Assembly (NCBI GenBank): GCA_035646975.1
Contig: DASROJ010000190.1
Location: forward strand, 1 to 7,684
Origin: DASROJ01 sp035646975
GTDB lineage: Bacteria > Acidobacteriota > Polarisedimenticolia > JACPZX01 > DASXTC01
Reading direction: 5' to 3'
Length of the DNA stretch: 7,684 bases
The notes below the pieces were generated by a model. The model searched no databases. It worked only from the letters and a program-made list of their open reading frames with translations, and was not told the DNA's origin. Below, one piece after another: positions 1-4,587 of this stretch; positions within the stretch are counted from its first letter, which is position 1, and every line of letters begins with the position of its first letter. Position numbers and translations under genes: made by a program.

Positions 1-56
1 CCGATGCCCCGCCCGCCGCCTGTCACCAGGGCCCTGCGGCCCGAAACGCTTCCCAT
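1..56 (-). CDS. Short-chain dehydrogenase/reductase, N-terminal fragment (runs off the window)
   Basis: Only the first 18 codons are in the window. They translate as MGSVSGRRALVTGGGRGI, with the next codon beginning GG. A beta strand (ALVTG) followed by TGxxxGI(G) is the nucleotide-binding start of classical SDR enzymes, which are NAD(P)-dependent oxidoreductases with a Rossmann fold. The ATG at 56 is supported by AGAGG seven bases upstream on the minus strand. The gene diverges from the AhpD-like selenoprotein gene at 259, and the palindrome at 109-128 lies between them, so the two may share a regulator. Substrate and length cannot be judged because the rest lies outside the window. The family call rests on one motif in the right position behind a proper ribosome binding site. 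Confidence 0.72.
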   Translation of the reverse strand, partial: MGSVSGRRALVTGGGRGI

Positions 57-108
57 CCGTCGGCCTCTGGCGTTTCCACGAGTTGGCGCGGGCGCTCCGC
101 GGCGCCCG

Positions 109-128
109 ATACTTTAGATCTAAAGCAT
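109..128. promoter_or_regulatory. Palindromic operator, MarR-family-like
   Basis: CTTTAGATCTAAAG at 112-125 is a perfect 14-bp palindrome. With flanks (AT-a before, c-AT after) it extends to 20 bp with a single mismatched pair. It is AT-rich in a very GC-rich region and lies between the divergent SDR and AhpD-like genes. Long symmetric AT-rich sites of this kind are typical of winged-helix dimers such as MarR-family regulators; assigning the family is inference. It lies about 25 bp upstream of the proposed -35 of the plus-strand promoter and about 50 bp upstream of the SDR start codon. Confidence 0.6.
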
Positions 129-152
129 ATACGCTACGCGAGGCGGGGAGGG

Positions 153-179
153 CTGTCAAGGGGCTCCAGGTGCTATAGT
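153..179 (+). promoter_or_regulatory. Putative sigma70 promoter for the AhpD-like gene
   Basis: The -10 element TATAGT (174-179; five of six consensus bases) is preceded by TG one base upstream, giving an extended -10. A weak -35, CTGTCA (153-158; four of six), sits 15 bp upstream. Transcription would start near 186 and give a leader of about 70 nt to the ATG at 259. The extended -10 may compensate for the short spacer. Confidence 0.45.
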
Positions 180-258
180 TCCAGCCCGCATGGCCGGGAG
201 CGACGACCCCGGGATTGATGACCGCGCAAAGGATTCTCATCGGGACGGGAGGAGCGCG

Positions 259-807
259 ATGGGCAGGCTGCCGAAGCTCGAACGTGATCAGGTGCCCGCG
301 GAAATCCAGGCGATCTACGACATCTACCTGAAGGAACGCGGCAACGTTCCCAATGCATTCAAGACCTTCGCGTATGTTCCTTCGTATCTCACGACGATGA
401 TCGCCCACTACCGCGCCGTGATGTTCACCGGCGAGGTTCCCTTCAAGCTCAAGGAGCTGCTCTTTCTGCAGGTGTCAAAGCTCAACGCCTGCAGGTATTG
501 AGTGGCGGGACACACTGCCCTGGCAGGGCAGCTGGGTTACACCGAAGCGGAGATCGCGGCGCTGGAATCCGAGGCGGGTCGCGCGAGCTTCGAGCCTGCG
601 GTTGGTGTGGCTCTGCGATATGCCGAGCTGATGACGCGCGATGCGCACCGCGTGACCGACGCCTTCTTTGCCGAGCTCAGGACGCACTACAGCGACAGCC
701 AGATCCTCGAGCTCACCTCGGTGATCGGGCTGACCAACTACTGGAACCGTTTCACCACGGCGCTGCGGATCGACCTGTCTGGAACCGACGAGCCGTACGA
801 TCAGTAG
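259..807 (+). CDS. AhpD-like / carboxymuconolactone decarboxylase-family selenoprotein (CxxU, in-frame TGA at 499-501)
   Basis: Read through the TGA, this is a 182-residue AhpD/CMD-family protein. The start at 259 follows GGGAGGAG by about five bases, and the protein begins MGRLPKLERDQVPAEIQAIY, the usual opening of this family. The active-site pattern is E66-(11)-C78-R-Y-U81-(3)-H85. This reproduces the Glu, two Cys and His spacing of Mycobacterium tuberculosis AhpD (E118, C130, C133, H137), with the second Cys codon replaced by TGA. The frame stays open for 101 codons (VAGHTALAGQLGY... to TAG at 805-807) and retains family features through helix-rich sequence and the ITNYWNRF-like segment (here GLTNYWNRF). 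TGA is the normal stop of at least six other genes here, so it is not a reassigned codon. A SECIS-like hairpin follows immediately. Family members act as thiol peroxidase or disulfide reductants; a selenol in place of the reactive thiol would raise reactivity. Alternatives are a nonsense mutation or sequencing error (TGC/TGT to TGA), which would leave an 80-residue fragment. Substrate unknown. Confidence 0.82.
502..531 (+). promoter_or_regulatory. Putative bacterial SECIS element (hairpin 515-531)
   Basis: Immediately after the TGA at 499-501 the RNA can fold CTGCCCT (515-521) against AGGGCAG (525-531). This is a 7-bp uninterrupted stem with apical loop GGC (522-524). The loop starts 21 nt after the TGA. 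Bacterial SECIS elements lie inside the coding region just 3' of the UGA, with a short stem and G among the first loop bases, at roughly this spacing; E. coli fdhF is very close. SelB recognition is inferred. I did not find a convincing lower stem or the bulged U of fdhF. Confidence 0.65.
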
Positions 808-1586
808 GCCGGCCGTCTGGCCTCGCCGGCAGGCATGGGGGACTGCCAGATCGCGCGGCCGATGAAGAACGGGCCCATCTTCTCCATGAACTCCGAGGTC
901 TGCCGCGTCCGGCGCATGTCCTTGACGAGCCTGGACAGGCGGTGAAGGTTCCCGCTCACCAGGCCGAGCACGAACTCGTTGTCGTCCCGGTCGATGCCGT
1001 GGCATTCGAGACGGATGTCGAAAGCGTGGCCCGCCTCACCGTAGGAGATCCCGATCATGGCGTGCTCGAGCATCATCTTGCCCTGCTCGTCCCGCGACAG
1101 CCTGTTGAAGGCGCCCGTGCGCCGCAGCGGGTACCAGACCGCCCACGGGTAGGCGGGGTTCAGCGCGTTGCGTCGCGATTTGCGCAACAGCCAGTCCTCG
1201 AGATCCGTTTCGCGCCCGATGGAGTAGGTGCGCCCGAGCATGGTGTAGTCGTGCAGGGGTGTCAGCGCCGCGAACGGAGGTCGAAGGAGCATCTCCCGCG
1301 CCGCGCCGGCGAACGTCTCCGGGTCCTCCGACATGAAGAGCAACCCGATGCCTCGAGCGTCATTGAGGTTCAGGTAGACGACCATCTCCAGGCCGCTGGC
1401 CCGGGCGGCCCGTACGACTTCATCGGCGTCGAAGCAGTGCGTGAACACCTGGAGCTGGAAGAAAAGGCGTTTGTCGAGGGTCTGCGGCACGCCGTCGACC
1501 GCCGCGCCCTGTTCCGCCAGCTCGGGCGGGCTTGGCCGCCGGCCCACCTCGTGGGTGCGGGTGTCGCCGGGCTTGTTCTCCGTCAC
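801..1586 (-). CDS. Chlorite dismutase / HemQ-superfamily heme-binding-fold protein
   Basis: This 261-residue protein of the chlorite dismutase superfamily has family landmarks in order. They are a first ferredoxin-like half (LFFQLQVFTH near residue 41, ARGIGLLFMSEDPE near 78), TMLGRTYSIGRE (115-126), PWAVWYPLRRTGAF (147-160), GKMMLEHAMIG (169-179) and a C-terminal VKDMRRT...GPFFIGR. H175 in the MMLEH motif matches the proximal heme ligand. The distal Arg of true chlorite dismutases and the Gln of Bacillota HemQ sit 13 residues after this His; here that position is A188. Chlorite detoxification is therefore unlikely, and coproheme decarboxylase or another heme role is possible but unproven. 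The start is GTG at 1586 because GGGAGG precedes it by about seven bases; a longer frame from GTG 1670 has no such site. The last bases overlap the end of the AhpD-like gene by 7 nt. Confidence 0.75.
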   Translation of the reverse strand: MTENKPGDTRTHEVGRRPSPPELAEQGAAVDGVPQTLDKRLFFQLQVFTHCFDADEVVRAARASGLEMVVYLNLNDARGIGLLFMSEDPETFAGAAREMLLRPPFAALTPLHDYTMLGRTYSIGRETDLEDWLLRKSRRNALNPAYPWAVWYPLRRTGAFNRLSRDEQGKMMLEHAMIGISYGEAGHAFDIRLECHGIDRDDNEFVLGLVSGNLHRLSRLVKDMRRTRQTSEFMEKMGPFFIGRAIWQSPMPAGEARRPAY

Positions 1587-1635
1587 GGTCACCTCCCGGA
1601 AATGGCTGGCATTGTACATCAGGTATGTCGGGTTC

Positions 1636-1654
1636 GGCGCGCCGCCGGCGCGCC
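1636..1654. repeat. Doubled 8-bp palindrome (GGCGCGCC, 3-bp spacer)
   Basis: GGCGCGCC occurs at 1636-1643 and again at 1647-1654, separated by GCC. Each copy is self-complementary, and the pair also forms an inverted repeat able to fold into an 8-bp stem. It abuts the -35 box at 1655 in the divergent spacer between the HemQ-like and ankyrin genes. It could be a regulator site or simply GC-rich sequence. Confidence 0.5.
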
Positions 1655-1683
1655 TTGTGAGCGCGTCCACACGAGGTTATAGT
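1655..1683 (+). promoter_or_regulatory. Sigma70-type promoter giving a leaderless ankyrin mRNA
   Basis: The -35 box TTGTGA (1655-1660) and the -10 box TATAGT (1678-1683, five of six consensus bases) are separated by exactly 17 bp. The first base of the ATG at 1691 is 8 nt past the -10 box, where transcription would normally begin. No Shine-Dalgarno sequence lies in the bases just before the ATG. Together these indicate a leaderless transcript. Confidence 0.62.
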
Positions 1684-1690
1684 CCGGGCC

Positions 1691-2518
1691 ATGCGCGCAC
1701 GACGGTACGCCCCGGTCAAGGGTCTCGCTTCCCTCATCTTCCTCTGCGCCGCGCTGGCGGCGTCGCTCGTTCCTGCGGCCGAGCTTCAGCCGCCACTGAT
1801 CAAGGCGGCCCGCAGCGGAAATGTCGGCGAGCTGGAGCGTCTCTTTCTGCAGGGACAGGATCTCAACCAGACCATGGCCGGAAGACGGACCGCTCTGCAT
1901 GCGGCGGCCGAGGCGGCCCAGGACCAGGTGGTCGCGTGGCTCATCTCGCACGAGGCCAATGTCTTCGCGAAGGACCAGAACGGAAAGACGCCGGCCGACA
2001 TCACCACCGAGCTGGGTCACCGCACCACCTCGACACTGCTCAAGAAGTTCATGCTGCTCCAGACGATAGAGCAGGAGGCGGTCAAGGACCAGAGCTGGGA
2101 TGACCTCGTGGAGATCCTCACACGGGACGCGAGGCACTACACGTTGCTCCACGTGCTGGCGATCAGGGGGGAGGTCGAGGAATCGCGGAAGCGGATCCGC
2201 GCTGGCGCCGGCGTGGACGCGCGGACCGTGCTCGGCATGACGCCGCTGATGAAGGCCGCTGGGATGGGCCACGCTGAAATGGTGCGACTGCTGCTGGCCT
2301 CGGGCGCCGATGTCAATGCGCGGGATCTTCTGGACAACACGGCCCTGCTGGCTGCCGTGGTCGCGGGCAAGGACGACGTGGTCAGGCTGCTGCTCGACGC
2401 AAAAGCCGACGTCACGTCCCGAAGCCGCAACGGCGGGGGAACCGCCCTCGAGCTGGCCAGGAGGATGGGGCGGGAGAAGATCGCTGCCATGCTGGCCGGG
2501 CACGGGACGACGAAATAG
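1691..2518 (+). CDS. Exported ankyrin-repeat protein
   Basis: This 275-residue protein starts with a basic n-region (MRARRYAPVK) and a hydrophobic core (LASLIFLCAALAASLV). A likely signal-peptidase site near A29-A30/E31 points to export to the periplasm or beyond. The mature part is built of ankyrin repeats. Two lie at the front (about 33-65 and 66-98, with TALHAAAEAAQDQVVAWLI). A degenerate stretch follows (about 115-150), then clear repeats at about 150-182, 183-215 (GMTPLMKAAGMGHAEMVRLL) and 216-248, and a final half repeat to the C-terminus. No catalytic domain is visible, so it is probably a protein-binding scaffold; the partner is unknown. The start at 1691 fits the signal peptide and the promoter just upstream. 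It is convergent with the suf operon, with only 15 bp between stop codons. Confidence 0.85.
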   Translation: MRARRYAPVKGLASLIFLCAALAASLVPAAELQPPLIKAARSGNVGELERLFLQGQDLNQTMAGRRTALHAAAEAAQDQVVAWLISHEANVFAKDQNGKTPADITTELGHRTTSTLLKKFMLLQTIEQEAVKDQSWDDLVEILTRDARHYTLLHVLAIRGEVEESRKRIRAGAGVDARTVLGMTPLMKAAGMGHAEMVRLLLASGADVNARDLLDNTALLAAVVAGKDDVVRLLLDAKADVTSRSRNGGGTALELARRMGREKIAAMLAGHGTTK

Positions 2519-2533
2519 CTTTCGGCGCGACCT

Positions 2534-2863
2534 CTACATCATGTTGAGGGTCAGTTTGGCGGCGTCGGTCATCTTGTCCGGCCCCCAGGGCGGCTCCCAC
2601 GTCACCGCGACCCTCGCGTCGGTGACACCATCGATGTTGCGCACCCTCGCCTCCACCGTGGGCGGCAGCGTCTCGGCCACGGGGCACATCGGAGAGGTGA
2701 GCGTCATGCTGATCGTGACGACATCCTGCGGGTCGATGTCGATGTTGTAGACGAGCCCCAGCTCGTAGATGTTCACCGGGATCTCGGGGTCGAAGCAGTT
2801 CTTCAGGACTTCGATGACCTTGTCTTCGACGCCCGCCGTTCCCTCGTTCTTGATGATCGTCAT
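2534..2863 (-). CDS. sufT: SUF-associated MIP18/DUF59 protein (SufT-like)
   Basis: This is a 109-residue MIP18-family (DUF59) protein, the size of the small SUF-operon-associated members. Diagnostic stretches are FDPEIPVNIYELGLVYNIDI (24-43), TSPMCPVAETLP (56-67, with the conserved C60) and VTWEPPWGPDKM (87-98). Family members act in iron-sulfur protein maturation and in [Fe-S] delivery, and some Suf operons end with one. It is the last gene of the operon, 6 bp after the sufU stop. GGAG, overlapping the end of sufU, is about nine bases before its ATG. The exact step it performs is not settled for this family. The symbol follows common usage for SUF-linked DUF59 genes; larger proteins also carry that name. 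Confidence 0.85.
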   Translation of the reverse strand: MTIIKNEGTAGVEDKVIEVLKNCFDPEIPVNIYELGLVYNIDIDPQDVVTISMTLTSPMCPVAETLPPTVEARVRNIDGVTDARVAVTWEPPWGPDKMTDAAKLTLNMM

Positions 2864-2869
2864 GTCTCG

Positions 2870-3325
2870 TCACTCCGTGGAGGCGGGCTCCTGCCGGTTG
2901 TCCAGCGCGGCCCGCAAGGTATGCCAGGCCAGCGTCGCGCACTTGACGCGGACCGGGAACTCCCGGACGCCCGAGAACACCACCAGCTTGCCCAGTTCGG
3001 CGGCTCCGGGCTTGCTCTTGTCCTGGCCCGTTACCAGATCGTGGAACAGATCGAACAGCGCCGCGAGCTGCGCGCGCGTCCTGCCCTTGAGGCTCTCGGT
3101 CATCATGGAGGCCGACGCCTTCGAGATCGCGCAGCCGGAGCCCTCGAAACAGATGTCGCGCAGGACGTCACCCTCCATGCGGATGTAGACCGTGATCTTG
3201 TCGCCGCAGAGCGGGTTGTATCCGTCGGCGTGGTGAGTCGCCGTCTCAAGCTTGTGAAAGTTGCGCGGCTTCTTGTTGTGATCCAGGATGACCTCCTGGT
3301 ACAGGCTCGTCAGCTCGCCGGTCAT
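2870..3325 (-). CDS. sufU: SufU, sulfur-transfer partner of SufS
   Basis: This 151-residue IscU-fold protein receives persulfide sulfur from SufS and passes it to the SufBCD scaffold. Conserved ligands are present: C40-G-D42 (YNPLCGD), C65 in SGCAISKASASMM and C129 in VKCATLAW. This matches the zinc-binding Cys/Asp set of Bacillus subtilis SufU (C41, D43, C66, C128). The segment between the second and third Cys contains the extra residues that separate SufU from IscU (around KPGAAELGKLVVFSGVREFP). The ATG at 3325 overlaps the sufS TGA by 4 bp (ATGA), so translation is probably coupled. SufU here means a SufS-SufU sulfur relay rather than SufE. Confidence 0.94.
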   Translation of the reverse strand: MTGELTSLYQEVILDHNKKPRNFHKLETATHHADGYNPLCGDKITVYIRMEGDVLRDICFEGSGCAISKASASMMTESLKGRTRAQLAALFDLFHDLVTGQDKSKPGAAELGKLVVFSGVREFPVRVKCATLAWHTLRAALDNRQEPASTE

Positions 3326-4587
3326 CCCAGCACCTCGATGACCCTGCGGATGCCCGCCGCCAGCGTGTCGATCTCCGCGGGCGTGTTGTACATCGCCACC
3401 GATGCCCGCGCGGTGGCGGGAACCCCGTAGCGTTGCATCAACGGCTGGGTGCAATGATGGCCTGCGCGGATCGCGACTCCTTCCTGGTCCAGGATGGTGC
3501 CGATGTCGTGGGGATGAATCCCGTCGAGAACGAATGAAACCACGCTGGACTTCTGGCGCGCCGTTCCGATGACCTTGACTCCGGGAATCGCCGAGATGGT
3601 CTTGGTGGCGTACTCGAGCAGCTCGTGCTCCCATGCGGCGGCGCGTTCGAGCCCGACCCCCTCGAGGTACTCGATGGCCGCGCTCAGCCCGATGACACCG
3701 GCGATGTTGGGTGTGCCCGCCTCGAACTTGTGCGGCAGCTTGTTGAAGGTGGTTTTCTCGAACGTCACCGAGCTGATCATGTCGCCGCCTCCCTCGTAGG
3801 GGGGCATCTTCTCGAGCAAGGCGGCTTTGCCGTAGAGAACTCCCACGCCGGTGGGTCCGTAGAGCTTGTGGCCCGAGATGGCGTAGAAGTCGCAGTCGAG
3901 CTCCTGCATGTCGAGCCTGATGTGAGCGGCCGCCTGCGCGCCGTCGAACAGGACGGGAACGCCGCGGCTGTGCGCCAGCTCGACGATCCGCCGCGCGGGA
4001 TTGATCGTGCCCAGCGCGTTGGACAGATGCACCACGGAAACCAGTTTCGTTCGTGGCCCGATCATCTCTTCGAGCTTGTCCATCATCAGCTCGCCGTTGT
4101 CCGCGATCGGGGCCACGCGCAACGAGGCCCCCTTTTCAGCGCAGAGCATCTGCCAGGGCACGATGTTCGAGTGGTGTTCCATGTGCGTGATGAGAATCTC
4201 GTCGCCCGGCCCGACGTTCGGTCGGCCGTAGCTGCTGGCGACAAGGTTTATCGCCTCGGTCGTGCCGCGGACGAAGAGGACCTCCCGGTCCTCGGCGGCA
4301 TTGATGAATCGGCGCACCCGCTCGCGCGCCTTCTCATAGGCGTCGGTGGCCCGCATGCTCAGCTCGTGCAATCCGCGATGAATGTTCGAGTTGTCCCGCT
4401 CGTAGAATCGGCTGACGGCATCGATGACCGCGCGCGGTTTCTGCGTGGTGGCGGCGTTGTCCAGGTATACCAGCGGGCGGCCGTGCACCGCCTGGTGGAG
4501 AATGGGGAATTCGTCGCGGATTTTCCCGATGTCGTACGGCAGGGGCCGCGGGGGCGCCGTGGGGGTCGCGTCGCTGACGGTCTTCAC
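3322..4587 (-). CDS. sufS: SufS cysteine desulfurase (class II)
   Basis: This 421-residue PLP enzyme converts L-cysteine to alanine plus a protein persulfide, the sulfur source for SUF. Visible landmarks are YLDNAATTQKP (41-51), THMEHHSN with H138 stacking on PLP, FDGAQAAAH with D215 and Q218, and the Schiff-base lysine K241 in SGHKLYGPTGVG. EAGTPN (289-294) and the catalytic loop RAGHHCTQPLM with C379 follow. The class II family also has selenocysteine lyase activity in several members. The start is GTG at 4587, overlapping the sufD TGA by 4 bp (GTGA). AAGGAGG, inside the end of sufD, sits seven bases upstream. Length and motifs are normal. Confidence 0.95.
   Translation of the reverse strand: MKTVSDATPTAPPRPLPYDIGKIRDEFPILHQAVHGRPLVYLDNAATTQKPRAVIDAVSRFYERDNSNIHRGLHELSMRATDAYEKARERVRRFINAAEDREVLFVRGTTEAINLVASSYGRPNVGPGDEILITHMEHHSNIVPWQMLCAEKGASLRVAPIADNGELMMDKLEEMIGPRTKLVSVVHLSNALGTINPARRIVELAHSRGVPVLFDGAQAAAHIRLDMQELDCDFYAISGHKLYGPTGVGVLYGKAALLEKMPPYEGGGDMISSVTFEKTTFNKLPHKFEAGTPNIAGVIGLSAAIEYLEGVGLERAAAWEHELLEYATKTISAIPGVKVIGTARQKSSVVSFVLDGIHPHDIGTILDQEGVAIRAGHHCTQPLMQRYGVPATARASVAMYNTPAEIDTLAAGIRRVIEVLG

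Noticed and set aside
190..501. A 103-residue reading of the AhpD-like gene starting at ATG 190 and ending at the TGA
   Set aside because: The first 23 residues are unlike the family and have no ribosome binding site, whereas 259 has GGGAGGAG. Ending at 501 removes the conserved second half. A pseudogene remains possible but fits less well than Sec.
1611..1616. TACAAT on the minus strand as a -10 box for the HemQ-like gene
   Set aside because: The position fits a short leader before GTG 1586, but no acceptable -35 is found 16-18 bp upstream, so it is left unannotated.
1587..1670. N-terminal extension of the HemQ-like protein to GTG 1670 or ATG 1619
   Set aside because: Neither start has a Shine-Dalgarno sequence, while GTG 1586 has GGGAGG at good spacing. 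The extension would also run across the doubled palindrome.
498..1682. Long plus-strand open frame (394 codons) across the HemQ-like gene
   Set aside because: It is antisense to a protein with clear family motifs, shows no recognisable domain and has the composition expected of a GC-rich shadow frame.
2519..2533. Terminator between the ankyrin gene and the end of the suf operon
   Set aside because: The gap is 15 bp with no GC stem followed by a T-run. A 4-bp GAAA/TTTC pairing nearby is too weak.
3326..3634. N-terminal extension of SufU
   Set aside because: The extra residues are a shadow of sufS. The ATG at 3325 overlapping the sufS stop is the normal start.
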